Shown one piece after another: positions 34,536 to 43,402 of a stretch of DNA of 64,000 nt; the stretch's first letter is position 1, and each line of letters starts with the position of its first letter. This DNA is from JAXGPX01 sp040766745. GTDB lineage: Bacteria; Bacillota; Sulfobacillia; Fermentithermobacillales; Fermentithermobacillaceae. The notes beneath the pieces are model-generated. The model did no database searches, was not told the origin of the DNA, and saw nothing but the letters and a program-made list of their open reading frames with translations. Position numbers and translations under genes: made by a program. The DNA is taken from contig JAXGPX010000001.1 in assembly GCA_040766745.1 (NCBI GenBank), positions 434,001 to 498,000 of the forward strand. Direction: 5' to 3'.

Positions 34536-36461
34536 ATGAACTCCAGAGAGATTTTGCTAGAAAGTATATTTGACGTCCTCCGGGAAGGCGTTATTGTGGT
34601 GGAGGAAGACGGTACCATCCTTTTGGCAAATCAGCGGTCCAGGGCTCTTTTGGGGCTTGATGAACCCAGGGGCCCGGGACACGATTCAGGAAATGCTGTA
34701 CCAGGTGACATTGTGCTTTTTGCTAACAGCTCTCTTGGAGCCGATGACGGCGGAATGTCTCCAAGAGACTTGTCGCTGTTGGGCATTTCTTCACAGTCTG
34801 TAATGCCTGGAGATGCACTGGTGGCAATTGGCGTGCTCAACGGCCCTCCCGGTTCAGGGATTTATGCCAACAGGAGCCAACCCTCACCTGAACCTCTTGT
34901 TATTGATCGTTTATGGCCTGGCAAGGACGGCAAGAGCCACAAGCTGTCTGTGCGGCTGTCCAGCGCCGACAAAAAGGCAACTTTAAGTGTAGACGGTACT
35001 AAATTTGATTTTGATTACAGAATTACCATAGCTCACATGGCAATTCTCGACCCGGAAACCCTGAATGTAAAATTTTATCAAACCCTGGGGTATACGGCCA
35101 GGGGTGAAGAGGCAAAGAAAATCCTGATTGGTGGCAATTTTAGGGCTAAACAGCCGGGTAGAACCGCTATGGAAGTTGTTGGTGAGAAAATCTGGAAGAT
35201 ATGTCCTGACGGCCTGGATGGTTCAGATGTAATACGGGTATTTTCTGGGGCAGTGTCTCATATCGGCCCTAAAGAAGGGTGTATAAATGGTATTCCGTTA
35301 AGATATGCTGTTACACCCATACGTCTTCCCGATTGGCCCCAGAAGCTTGTCTGTATTCTGCTTACCGACCTTGTAGAGGTTAAGGAGTTAGAAGAGCGGG
35401 CAGACGGGATGCTGAACTACGCTTCTGTGTTAAGGATGAAACTGGGTAAGTCTCCTTCCCTGCATCCGGCGTTTTCGCGAGTAGTTGGCAGGAGTCCCGC
35501 TATACGTCAGTGTGTTGCCCTTACAGAGAAAATTGCATCGGCAAGATGTAACGTTCTCCTCTTGGGCGAAAGCGGAACCGGCAAGAATCTTTTTGCACGG
35601 GCTATTCACCAAGCTTCAAACAGGTACAGGGGCCCTTTTGTGATAGTCAATTGTGCTGCAATTCCACCTTCACTAATGGAGAGCGAGCTTTTTGGGTACG
35701 CCCCCGGTTCTTTTACAGGGGCCCTCAGGACCGGTAAGAAAGGCAAATTCCAGGAAGCCAACGGCGGAACCTTGCTCCTTGACGAGATTGCTGAACTTGA
35801 TTTGTCCTGTCAAGCCAAGCTGCTCCATGCCATAGAAGAGGGTACTATTCAGCCACTGGGCTCTAGTTCGGCTCACAAAGTTGACGTTCGTATCGTTGCC
35901 GCCACAAATCAGAACCTGGCTGAGTTTGTGGCCGAGGGCAGGTTTAGAGAGGATCTTTACTACAGGCTGAATGTGTTTTCCATAGAGATTCCCCCGTTGC
36001 GGGAACGGCCTGAGGATATTGCCGAGCTTGTAGAGACCTTCCTTCAGACGTTTTCTGCAATGTACGGGAAACGATTGCGTGTCACTGAGGCTTGTTTCCG
36101 CACTCTTTTGGCATATACGTGGCCGGGCAACGTAAGAGAGTTAGAGAATGCACTAGAGCGGGCGGCAGCCTTAACAGACGACGGGGTCATCGACCTAAGG
36201 TATATGCCTCCCCATATTCAGGTTGATGATTTCTCGAGGACAGTGGAAATCCCTTCTGTTTTCCCGTTGTCTTTGGAAGAAGCAAGGAAAGACGCTGAGA
36301 GAAACGCAATGCTTCAGGCCATAAGGTACTGCAATGGCAACCACACAAAGGCAATGAAGATTCTAAAGATAGGCCGCACTACGTTCTACCAGAAACTGAA
36401 GGAGCTTAATGTAGCTCCGGACCTGCGCCTGAGTTTCGATGATCCAAAGGTTATGAGCTAA
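34536..36461 (+). CDS. Sigma-54-dependent transcriptional activator with PAS domain
   Basis: 641-aa enhancer-binding protein. N-terminal PAS-like sensor (about 1-50: SIFDVLREGVIVVEEDGTILLANQ), then a middle region of unclear fold. The AAA+ domain has Walker A GESGTGKN (about 344-351), the sigma-54 contact loop GSFTGA (about 391-396) and LLLDEIAEL. A C-terminal Fis-type HTH (CNGNHTKAMKILKIGRTTFYQKL) ends the protein. The start is the ATG 7 nt after GAGGAG; the frame runs 98 codons further into the tRNA gene, which is not coding. No -24/-12 promoter was found near it, so its targets are unknown. No receiver domain, so control is probably by a small ligand. Confidence 0.9.
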   Translation: MNSREILLESIFDVLREGVIVVEEDGTILLANQRSRALLGLDEPRGPGHDSGNAVPGDIVLFANSSLGADDGGMSPRDLSLLGISSQSVMPGDALVAIGVLNGPPGSGIYANRSQPSPEPLVIDRLWPGKDGKSHKLSVRLSSADKKATLSVDGTKFDFDYRITIAHMAILDPETLNVKFYQTLGYTARGEEAKKILIGGNFRAKQPGRTAMEVVGEKIWKICPDGLDGSDVIRVFSGAVSHIGPKEGCINGIPLRYAVTPIRLPDWPQKLVCILLTDLVEVKELEERADGMLNYASVLRMKLGKSPSLHPAFSRVVGRSPAIRQCVALTEKIASARCNVLLLGESGTGKNLFARAIHQASNRYRGPFVIVNCAAIPPSLMESELFGYAPGSFTGALRTGKKGKFQEANGGTLLLDEIAELDLSCQAKLLHAIEEGTIQPLGSSSAHKVDVRIVAATNQNLAEFVAEGRFREDLYYRLNVFSIEIPPLRERPEDIAELVETFLQTFSAMYGKRLRVTEACFRTLLAYTWPGNVRELENALERAAALTDDGVIDLRYMPPHIQVDDFSRTVEIPSVFPLSLEEARKDAERNAMLQAIRYCNGNHTKAMKILKIGRTTFYQKLKELNVAPDLRLSFDDPKVMS

Positions 36462-36470
36462 AAACCGGGC

Positions 36471-36638
36471 CTATTCTTGCTTACGGCTGACATAGGACGC
36501 AACGGCAGAGAAGACAGCAAGAATCGTCAGAGTATTAGCAACGTTTCTGTTGAAAACTCCCGACCGCCCGAGATAACTTGAGATAAGGGCCAGCAAGGCA
36601 AGGGCAGGCCCTACCCAGGGTTTTAGAAAGAAATCCAT
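36471..36638 (-). CDS. Small membrane protein
   Basis: 55-aa product with an ATG 10 nt after AAAGGGGG. One or two hydrophobic segments (VGPALALLALISSYL and NTLTILAVFSAVASYV), short basic C terminus (SRKQE). No family recognised. It overlaps nothing and lies between the convergent sigma-54 activator and the patatin gene. The ribosome site and hydrophobic pattern make it a plausible gene, though small size leaves doubt. Confidence 0.5.
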   Translation of the reverse strand: MDFFLKPWVGPALALLALISSYLGRSGVFNRNVANTLTILAVFSAVASYVSRKQE

Positions 36639-36715
36639 AAACAGTCTGCCCCCTTTCGTTGATACATTCTTCGCCATGTGTCCACTAAATTCTCTCTTCG
36701 GCAGATGTTTACCTG

Positions 36716-37591
36716 CTAACTGATGAGCTCAAGCCAGCGGCCGATGTTTCTCTTTGCACATGCCCTGCCTGACTCGATGAGCTGCTTGAAATCAGCCGGT
36801 GTAGGAAAACCGATATCCCATACTTCAGGCTGCAGAGTAAGCGATGCGTGTTCTCTCAGATGTGCTACTGTAGTACCCCGTGAAGCCAGGTTGAAGCTCC
36901 TGGTAAGTATCGAAAATATTCCCCTGGCGTGTTGGGGCCTATCTATATAGGAGCCGAGATCCACAGCGAGCACTTCTCCGGCTCCCATCCTCCTAACCTC
37001 GTACGCAGGTACCATCTCCCTGACTCCTCCGTCAACCAGCTCCATGCTACCAAGAGTCTTCGGTGCAAATACACCTGGCAAGGAGGAACTGGCTCGAACA
37101 GCAGTGGAAAGGGAAGCATTGGCTACATACCGCCTTTCCCTATTGAGCACGGTTTTCATGGGCTGATCCGTATTGGTAAATACCACAATATCCCCTGATA
37201 TCAGGTCGCACGAAACGATAGATAGCGGGATCGTGACGTCTGAAAGCCTCTTGCCACCTGTAAGCTTATCTATTGCTGATTCCAGCCAATTACCGTTGAG
37301 GAATCCTGAAAGGCCCATTGCAGAGGCCGGGCCTGTTACCGAACTGCCTGCGCCCATAAGAGATGCCAGGGTTTGCAGCGCACCTTCATGATCAATAAGC
37401 AGCTCACTAACCGTAGCGTCAAAGTCACCGGGTGTTTTTGAGGACGCCCATAGGCTTGCCACGATTGCCCCGGCGCTTGTTCCTGCAACAAAGCCAGGCC
37501 TTAGTCCATGGGATTCAAGAACTTCAAGGACCCCAATATGGGCAAATCCGTAGATTCCTCCTGCACCAAGAGCAAGACCCCAAGTTTTCAC
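36716..37591 (-). CDS. Patatin-like phospholipase
   Basis: Cytoplasmic Ser-Asp lipid acyl hydrolase of the RssA/patatin family, 291 aa. The oxyanion-hole loop is GAGGIYGFAHIG (about 7-18), the nucleophile elbow is GTSAG, and the catalytic Asp is in the DGG of ELVDGGVREMVP. I use a GTG start 7 nt after GGGGTGG; the open frame begins 13 codons earlier without a clear site. It is divergent from the DUF3048 lipoprotein. The substrate and role in the cell are not shown by the context. Confidence 0.88.
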   Translation of the reverse strand: MKTWGLALGAGGIYGFAHIGVLEVLESHGLRPGFVAGTSAGAIVASLWASSKTPGDFDATVSELLIDHEGALQTLASLMGAGSSVTGPASAMGLSGFLNGNWLESAIDKLTGGKRLSDVTIPLSIVSCDLISGDIVVFTNTDQPMKTVLNRERRYVANASLSTAVRASSSLPGVFAPKTLGSMELVDGGVREMVPAYEVRRMGAGEVLAVDLGSYIDRPQHARGIFSILTRSFNLASRGTTVAHLREHASLTLQPEVWDIGFPTPADFKQLIESGRACAKRNIGRWLELIS

Positions 37592-37730
37592 TTCTGAACC
37601 ACCCCATACTAAAACTATGTTTAATTCCATTCAGGTGCTATGGAGTTTGAACAAGTGATTGGATCATGGAGGAAAAGAGCGGTATACGGCAAAATATACA
37701 TTATCTGTTGACAGCAAAGGAGAATGGATT

Positions 37731-38804
37731 GTGGACACAAAAACGGAACTGCCCGGGAAATTGCATACAAAGACAAAAGAACCATACAGCCGCAGAAGGG
37801 CTTTATTGCTTCTTGCAGTGACCCTGGGAGTTTCCCTAATGTTTTCACTGCATCTCTCAGGATGTACAAGGCGTGCCACGCCCCCGCCTGTGGCTGTTGA
37901 TCCCGCCCCAGGCCCGGAAACGCCCCCTTCAGAGCCTGAGGCACCTGAAGTGGAGCATCTTGAAGGCTTGTTTCTGGTCAGTATCGGGAACAATCCAAGC
38001 GGTAGGCCACCATCAGGCCTTAAAGAGGCGGCTGTGGTGTTTGAAGTTCCGGCTGAAGGCGGAATAACCCGGCTTATGGCCGGCTTTAGCACGAAAGTGG
38101 GCAAAATCGGGCCGGTAAGAAGTGCTAGAAAACCTCTGGTTCAATTAGCTGTAGGGTTTGATACTCCATTTGCCCATTGCGGAGGATCTGACGACAGTTT
38201 CGAGATAATCAGGACTAACAACACCAAGAGCATGGATGATATCTATTCTGCCGGTGAATGTTTCTGGAGAAGTAATGACAGGTCTGCCCCGGATAACTTG
38301 TATACCTCTACAGATAAGCTGATACAGGGTGCTGCCAAGCGAAGTTTTGGAGTTTCCATTCCTGATTTCTACCAGGTAGGCACTTTATCGGGTGCGCCGG
38401 CTCTGTACATAGCACATGAGTTCTCTAATAGCACCAAATATCCTAACCTGGTCGAGTACCGGTATCAATCGTCATCATATGTTCGCTTGATAAATGGACA
38501 GGAGCACGTAAATGATAATGGCGAATCTATTGCTCCGGCGGCCCTGGTATTCTTACAAGTCAAAACAACATATCCCACAGGAAAAGCCATAGAAGTTGAT
38601 ATGGACGTTACCGGCCAGGGAAAGGCCCTGTTTTTCTCAAACGGCGTAATGTGTGAAGGCACCTGGGAGAAACCGTCGTTGAAAGATCCTATACGGCTCA
38701 ATGTAGGCAGCAACGGAGCAGGCCTGGAGGAAGGGATGATATGGATTCATCTTGTACCTGACCTGGCAAAGGTAGTAGTTAGCGAATCTCTTGATCACAG
38801 GTAA
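37731..38804 (+). CDS. DUF3048 family lipoprotein (YerB-like)
   Basis: 357-aa predicted lipoprotein. After a charged N terminus, a membrane segment (about 25-42) ends in a lipobox LHLSGC. A Pro/Glu-rich linker follows, then the DUF3048 domain (LVSIGNNPSGRPPSGLKEAAVVFEVPAEGGITRL, KIGPVRSARKPLVQLA) and the C-terminal DUF3048 part (YPTGKAIEVDMD, GVMCEGTWEK). The exact role of YerB-like proteins is unknown. I chose the GTG 8 nt after AAAGGAG, since the frame upstream runs into the divergent promoter region of the patatin gene. Confidence 0.85.
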   Translation: MDTKTELPGKLHTKTKEPYSRRRALLLLAVTLGVSLMFSLHLSGCTRRATPPPVAVDPAPGPETPPSEPEAPEVEHLEGLFLVSIGNNPSGRPPSGLKEAAVVFEVPAEGGITRLMAGFSTKVGKIGPVRSARKPLVQLAVGFDTPFAHCGGSDDSFEIIRTNNTKSMDDIYSAGECFWRSNDRSAPDNLYTSTDKLIQGAAKRSFGVSIPDFYQVGTLSGAPALYIAHEFSNSTKYPNLVEYRYQSSSYVRLINGQEHVNDNGESIAPAALVFLQVKTTYPTGKAIEVDMDVTGQGKALFFSNGVMCEGTWEKPSLKDPIRLNVGSNGAGLEEGMIWIHLVPDLAKVVVSESLDHR

Positions 38805-38941
38805 AAAAGTATTCAAAGAAGGGCCGTCAGAAAGAAGGAAGGCAGGGTCTGAATATAGAAGTAGTGACTTTGGCATGTTCGCTTTTATGAATAGCCGGTT
38901 GATAATTACGGCTAAAAGTAACTAATCGGAGGTCCTCAAAC

Positions 38942-39829
38942 ATGGAAAGAATCAGAGTATGCGTTGTAGGTTACGGCAACGTAGGCAAAGAAGCAGTTGA
39001 GTGTGTGAAACAGGCTCCCGACATGGAACTTGCAGGTGTAGTTGAGGTTCTGGATGTCCCCAATCCAGGCGTTCCCCTCGTCAAGCGTGTTGAGGATTTA
39101 GAGCGAGTAGACGTAGCCGTGATGACTATTCCCTCCCGCCTGGTTCCCAAAGTAGCCCCTTCATATCTTGAAAAAGGTATTAACACTGTGGATGGCTACG
39201 ATATTCACGGTGATTCAATGGTTGCTCTACGAAAGCAGCTTGACAAGTGTGCCAAAGAGAACGGCCGGGCTGCAGTGATAGGCTCAGGATGGGATCCAGG
39301 TACTGACTCGGTTGTTCGCATGCTGTTCATGGCTATAGCTCCACACGGCATTACGTACACGAATTTCGGCCCTGGTATGAGCATGGGACACAGTGTAGCC
39401 GCCAAATCAATACCAGGAGTGAAAGATGCAATGTCCTTGACCCTCCCAGCAGGGTATGGGCAGCACAACCGTGACGTTTATGTGCAACTTGAAGAAGGCG
39501 CTGATTTCCAGGAAATCGCAGCAAAGATCAAGGCTGACCCATATTTTGTCAACGACGTTACAAGGGTCACTCAGGTTGACGATGTGGCCAAGGTCAAGGT
39601 CATGGGCCACGGCGTTAGGCTAGAGAGAATGGGCAGTTCAGGCACGGCCCACAATCAAACCCTTGAGTTGAAGCTGAGGCTTACCAATCCTTCAGCCACT
39701 GCTCAGATCATGGTTTCTGCAGCCCGTGCTTCTATGCGCCTCAATCCGGGGTGCTATGTTCTCGGAGAGATTCCTCCTATAGATCTCCTGCCAGGTGATC
39801 GTGAGACTCTGGTCAAGAATTTGATCTAG
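38942..39829 (+). CDS. ddh: meso-Diaminopimelate D-dehydrogenase
   Basis: NADPH-dependent one-step conversion of tetrahydrodipicolinate to meso-DAP, feeding lysine and peptidoglycan. 295 aa. The Rossmann motif is VVGYGNVGKEAV at the N terminus. Substrate-side landmarks are SGWDPGTDSVVR, GPGMSMGHS and SSGTAHNQTLEL. A strong site GGAGG precedes the ATG. 38805-38941 shows no gene. Presence of Ddh suggests a bypass of the acetylase or succinylase branch, as in some clostridia. Confidence 0.92.
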   Translation: MERIRVCVVGYGNVGKEAVECVKQAPDMELAGVVEVLDVPNPGVPLVKRVEDLERVDVAVMTIPSRLVPKVAPSYLEKGINTVDGYDIHGDSMVALRKQLDKCAKENGRAAVIGSGWDPGTDSVVRMLFMAIAPHGITYTNFGPGMSMGHSVAAKSIPGVKDAMSLTLPAGYGQHNRDVYVQLEEGADFQEIAAKIKADPYFVNDVTRVTQVDDVAKVKVMGHGVRLERMGSSGTAHNQTLELKLRLTNPSATAQIMVSAARASMRLNPGCYVLGEIPPIDLLPGDRETLVKNLI

Positions 39830-39840
39830 CAGAAATTCTG

Positions 39841-39886
39841 GTGAGTTCGGTAGCCTTCATGGTATATCTAGGCTACCGAACTCCAC
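39841..39886 (+). terminator. Strong hairpin after ddh
   Basis: GTGAGTTCGGTAGCC (39841-39855) pairs with GGCTACCGAACTCCAC (39871-39886), a near-perfect 13-bp core. There is no U-run, so either strand could use it. A smaller AGGGCC/GGCCCT hairpin at 39971-39993 lies nearer arcC. Confidence 0.6.
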
Positions 39887-40018
39887 CATAAGTTCAAGGG
39901 TGAACAGTGCCGCAGAACCGTGGTTTTCGACTGGCTATCCTCCCCGGCTGTCAAAGGATATACGAGTAACAGGGCCAAAGGGTTAGAGGCCCTTTCATTG
40001 TGATTCGTCAGTCTACAG

Positions 40019-40957
40019 CTAGGGTGTCAGTACTGTTCCGGTTTCTCCCCTGGCTGCTTCCTCGGCTCTATCCAAAGAGGCAATTACTGCGTATTTTCCG
40101 CCATTTTGGATAAATCGTATGATTGACCGGATTTTAGGGCCCATGCTTCCGGCCAGAAAATGGCCTTCGCCCAAATACCCCGTAAGGCCTTGTACTGTTA
40201 CACGGCCTAGCCAGGTCTGGCCTCGGGTTGTATAATCCAGAGCTGCGCCATTTACATCGGTGAGGATCATCAGGCTGTCTGCTCCAAGAGATGAAGCAAG
40301 CCTTTCGGTGCTAAGGTCTTTTTCAATCACGGCTTCCACGCCCTGGAGGGATCCATCCTTACCCATGAAGACCGGAATGCCTCCCCCGCCGCTGCAGATA
40401 ACAATATGGCCTTGCTCGACCAATGTCTTGATGGACGGAGTCTCAACTATATATTTGGGTTCAGGAGAGGGTACTACCCTTCTCCAACCTCGCCCTGCAT
40501 CTTCAATCCACGTTTCTCCGTACTCCCTTATTCTTTCTTGAGCTTTTTCTTCTCCGTAAAAGGGGCCTACAGGTTTCGTTGGATTGCTAAAGGCAGGATC
40601 GTTTAGGTCTACCAGGGTTTGAGTAACAATTGTGGCTACAGGCATCTCGAGATTTCGCTGTCTGAGGGCGTTTCGCATGTACATCTGCAGCATGTAGCCG
40701 ATCATCCCCTGGCTCTGGGCACCACAGATATCCATAGGCATATCTGGGACTCTATTTCGGCCTGCTTCGTTTTGAATGAGGATGTTACCGACCTGTGGCC
40801 CGTTACCGTGGGTAATCACCAGCCGGTACCCTTGTTGAACAAGATTAGCTAGCTGGTTTGCAGTTCTTTCTACGTTTCTTCTTTGATCCCTGGCTGTACC
40901 CTTATCGCCTTTTTGCAGAATAGCGTTTCCACCCAGGGCAACTACCATTGTTTGCAT
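40019..40957 (-). CDS. arcC: Carbamate kinase
   Basis: Transfers phosphate between carbamoyl phosphate and ADP. 312 aa. Amino acid kinase fold with VVALGGNAIL at the start, THGNGPQVGN, CSGGGGIPVF and LMILTDVNGA. The ATG is 8 nt after GGAGG; the longer frame starts at a TTG within that site. It is 26 bp downstream of the carboxypeptidase gene. No arginine deiminase or ornithine transcarbamylase gene is nearby, so it may serve purine or allantoin breakdown or carbamoyl phosphate balance. Confidence 0.95.
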   Translation of the reverse strand: MQTMVVALGGNAILQKGDKGTARDQRRNVERTANQLANLVQQGYRLVITHGNGPQVGNILIQNEAGRNRVPDMPMDICGAQSQGMIGYMLQMYMRNALRQRNLEMPVATIVTQTLVDLNDPAFSNPTKPVGPFYGEEKAQERIREYGETWIEDAGRGWRRVVPSPEPKYIVETPSIKTLVEQGHIVICSGGGGIPVFMGKDGSLQGVEAVIEKDLSTERLASSLGADSLMILTDVNGAALDYTTRGQTWLGRVTVQGLTGYLGEGHFLAGSMGPKIRSIIRFIQNGGKYAVIASLDRAEEAARGETGTVLTP

Positions 40958-40983
40958 TATGTTTGCCTCCAAGAGGTAAGTGA

Positions 40984-42204
40984 TTATGCTTTACCAAGAG
41001 CCCTCAATAAGGAACGTGCTATTAAGTCCCATATTACTCTGAAGAAATTCCCTTTTGGAACATCGTCTTTGGCTGTCAGTTCCATCCTCCCTATTTCCTG
41101 GCCTTCGCAGGTAAATACTACTTCACCGATCTTCATGCCCTTGTGGACTGGGGCTTCAAGTTCTGTATCAAGAACCACCTCGTAGGTCACCTTGTCTTCC
41201 TTGCCTTTTTCGACTGTCGCCCCAAGTCCAGCCGGGGCTATCGCTTCGGCCCATTTGCCCTTACCTTTCCATATCCGGGCCTTGCCCATACCTGTGTTTG
41301 GCTCTGCCACTTTAACATAAGAGAAGTTCTTGTACGCATAGTCAAGCATTGAACTTACCAGAGCAGATCTTTCCTTTTCGCCTGCATCAATTGATTTTCC
41401 TCTTGCAGATCCTAGAATGACGGCTATGGTGTAAAATCCGTCTCTGTCTGCCAGAGCCACCATGTTGAAACCTGCGCGGGTAGTAAACCCTGTCTTTAGC
41501 CCGTAGACTCCGGGATATGACCAGAGGAGCCTATTTCTGTTGAACTGTGTAATGGGCTTTTCTCCCGGAGGAGTATAGGTGAATTCTTTAAGTGAATGGA
41601 ACTGCATAGCTTCTGGGAATCTCGCCTGGTATGCGCTGACCAGAGTGAGAAGGTCATGGGCAGACACTCGATTATCATCAGAAAGCCCATGGGGATCTAC
41701 GAAATGGGTATCAGTAAGCCCTAGAGACTGTGCTTGGAGATTCATTCTGTCTACAAACGAGGTTACGTTCCCTGAAATATGTTCTGCCAACGCTACACAT
41801 GCGTCATTACCTGATGCAATAGTAATTCCCTGTATCAGATCACTTACTCTTGCTTTGGTTCCAACCAGCAAGAACATTTTTGAACCGCCGGTTCGCCATG
41901 CATCTTCTGATATTGAGACTTCATCATCGAAAGACAGCTTTCCCTGGGAAATCTCATCAAAAGCAATGAATAAGGTCATGATTTTTGTAAGGCTTGCGGG
42001 AACTTGGGGACTGTGAATATCTTTTGACATGAACACCCTGCCTGTCTTGAGGTCAGCAAGCAGGTAGCTGTCTGCGGCTATCTCGGGAGGTTCAGGTGCT
42101 GCGTATGCCGCCCCGTAGCCGAAAAACAAGGGAAAAATAAGTTGGAAGACAAAAGTAAGTACAGATACAACAATCAAACTTGAACCTGGTTTTGATCTAG
42201 ACAT
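40984..42204 (-). CDS. D-alanyl-D-alanine carboxypeptidase (DacA-like)
   Basis: Second S11 serine carboxypeptidase in the window, 406 aa. Signal peptide about 8-36 (AAYAA cleavage). Motifs SLTK (71-74), SGN (IASGNDACVALAEH) and KTG (GLKTGFTTRAGF). A PBP5-type C-terminal beta domain (about 295-380) and an amphipathic membrane anchor (RVIWDLIARSLLRAL) complete the DacA layout. It trims pentapeptides in mature wall. The ATG follows GGAGGTAGAGG. It is divergent from the DUF523 gene. Confidence 0.94.
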   Translation of the reverse strand: MSRSKPGSSLIVVSVLTFVFQLIFPLFFGYGAAYAAPEPPEIAADSYLLADLKTGRVFMSKDIHSPQVPASLTKIMTLFIAFDEISQGKLSFDDEVSISEDAWRTGGSKMFLLVGTKARVSDLIQGITIASGNDACVALAEHISGNVTSFVDRMNLQAQSLGLTDTHFVDPHGLSDDNRVSAHDLLTLVSAYQARFPEAMQFHSLKEFTYTPPGEKPITQFNRNRLLWSYPGVYGLKTGFTTRAGFNMVALADRDGFYTIAVILGSARGKSIDAGEKERSALVSSMLDYAYKNFSYVKVAEPNTGMGKARIWKGKGKWAEAIAPAGLGATVEKGKEDKVTYEVVLDTELEAPVHKGMKIGEVVFTCEGQEIGRMELTAKDDVPKGNFFRVIWDLIARSLLRALGKA

Positions 42205-42254
42205 GGCCCTCTACCTCCAGTACATGTTATACCATATCGAGGGGGAGTTCTGAA

Positions 42255-42707
42255 ATGTATCTTGTGTCATCTTGCTTATGTGGTAATCACTGCCGTTACA
42301 ATGGCTCTGCAGGGGATCTTAAGCGGTATCATGCCATTCAAAGGTTTCTGGCTCAAGGGCTGGCAGTGCCTGTGTGCCCTGAGGTTCTGGGAGGCCTGGC
42401 CGTTCCACGCCAACCAGCCGAGATTTGCGGCGGAACAGGGGCAGGTGTGCTTCAAGGCAAATCAAGAGTGGTGAACGCAACCGGAGACGACGTGACTGCT
42501 AACTACGTTTCAGGCGCCTGGAGAAGTCTTCTGATTGGCCTTGAAACAGGCTGCACCAAGGCAGTTCTAAAAGCAAGAAGCCCGGCATGCGGCGCAGGCT
42601 TAATATACGATGGCAAATTTCAGAAAAACCTCATACTAGGAGACGGGGTTCTTGCTGCCTTATTGAAAGCCCATGGGTTTATTGTATTTAGTGACGAAGA
42701 TTTCTGA
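42255..42707 (+). CDS. DUF523 family protein (TudS-type)
   Basis: 150-aa DUF523/YbbK protein. Conserved cysteines occur in CLCGNHCRYNG, VPVCPEVLGG, EICGGTG and GCTKAV...SPACGAG. Members of this family include thiouracil desulfurases, where three Cys hold a [4Fe-4S] cluster that takes up sulfur. The canonical opening ACLLGxxCRYDG is CLCGNHCRYNG here. Whether this protein acts on thiouracil or on another thiolated base is unknown. It is divergent from the carboxypeptidase, and a ribosome site GAGGGGGAG precedes the ATG. Confidence 0.87.
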   Translation: MYLVSSCLCGNHCRYNGSAGDLKRYHAIQRFLAQGLAVPVCPEVLGGLAVPRQPAEICGGTGAGVLQGKSRVVNATGDDVTANYVSGAWRSLLIGLETGCTKAVLKARSPACGAGLIYDGKFQKNLILGDGVLAALLKAHGFIVFSDEDF

Positions 42708-42759
42708 AGTACTGAATAGCCATTCGAAAGGCCAAAACTAAAACGAACCGGAAATGAAA

Positions 42760-42846
42760 TGGTGCCGAAGGTGGGATTTGAACCCACACAGGCGTACGCC
42801 TACGGCGCCCTGAACACCGCGTGTCTGCCTATTCCACCACTTCGGC
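42760..42846 (-). tRNA. tRNA-Leu (CAG)
   Basis: Class II tRNA of 87 nt with encoded CCA (42762-42760). Acceptor GCCGAAG/CTTCGGC; anticodon stem CGGTG/CGCCG with loop TTCAGGG, anticodon CAG; long variable arm; T arm GTGGG-TTCAAAT-CCCAC. Confidence 0.95.
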
Positions 42847-42858
42847 ACGTCAAAGGAT

Positions 42859-42887
42859 AGTTTAGCATAGGAATTTACTGTTTACAA
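42859..42887 (-). promoter_or_regulatory. Promoter of tRNA-Leu (CAG)
   Basis: Minus strand -35 TTGTAA (42887-42882), 17 nt, -10 TAAACT (42864-42859) with an extended TG, 13 nt ahead of the tRNA. Confidence 0.65.
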
Positions 42888-42891
42888 CCGG

Positions 42892-42920
42892 TTATTCAGT
42901 TCTAGCACAATTGTTATAGT
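42892..42920 (+). promoter_or_regulatory. Possible promoter of the structured RNA
   Basis: Plus strand weak -35 TTATTC, 17 nt, -10 TATAGT with extended TG. It would start a transcript about 80 nt above the folded RNA at 43006, implying 5' processing. Confidence 0.35.
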
Positions 42921-43005
42921 TGAAAAGGAGTCTGCAAATTCGTGTTTGCATTTTGTCAGGCAGTATCTGAGAATCTGAAGAAGGAGTCAGGAGGACTCAC
43001 ATCAT

Positions 43006-43186
43006 AAACCCCGCCATGCCGTGAACCCGGAAGGCATTGAACCTGCCCTCAGCAGGTGGGTGCCCTCCTGTGTGCTTCTGTGCTTTCGCTCGAAGGCGAC
43101 CTGCACTCCGCCCATCAGCGTCCAGGCTCCCTGTGTCACGGTGTTGGCTCAATCTTCACCGTGATTCACGCACATAGCAGGGTGTG
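43006..43186 (+). ncRNA. Structured RNA, probable 6S RNA (SsrS)
   Basis: About 180 nt without an ORF that folds as a long rod. Closing helix: CCCGCCATGCCGTG (43009-43024) pairs with CACGCACATAGCAGGG (43167-43182), with a few bulges. Inside lie a CCTGC/GCAGG hairpin (43042-43056) and a TCACGGTG/CACCGTGA hairpin (43136-43164) on the opposite strand. A pairing of TGGG (43057-43060) with CCCA (43111-43114) leads to an apical arm. Size, long closing stem, a bubble and a small 3'-side hairpin fit Firmicutes 6S RNA, which inhibits the sigma-A holoenzyme. I cannot confirm by covariance, so the name is provisional. The rest of 42847-43402 holds the flanking promoters and nothing else I can support. 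Confidence 0.55.
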
Positions 43187-43315
43187 CTGCAGACAATGTC
43201 TTTTGGCAACTTGATTCTAACACTGGTACAGGCTGCTTTGCAATAGTCAGAAAATATAGGCATGTGGTGTAGTCACAAACCACCTTCTTCCACTCTTCAG
43301 ATGACCACAAGCCGA

Positions 43316-43344
43316 TTTATGTAGCCTTGAACATCTGATATACT
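43316..43344 (+). promoter_or_regulatory. Promoter of ECF S component gene
   Basis: -35 TTTATG (43316-43321), 17 nt, -10 TATACT (43339-43344) with extended TG. The leader is only about 50 nt, too short for a THF riboswitch. Confidence 0.5.
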
Positions 43345-43402
43345 TGTCTGGCAGACGAACACAAGCATAATTTCAAGAACCGAAACCAAAAGGGGTGGGT
43401 TT

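Noticed and set aside
38860..38941. Sigma-54 promoter upstream of ddh (TTTGGCATG...GC)
   Set aside because: The GG to GC distance is 7 nt rather than the required 10.
43200..43402. THF riboswitch before the ECF S component
   Set aside because: No conserved THF riboswitch core is seen and the likely transcript leader is only about 50 nt.
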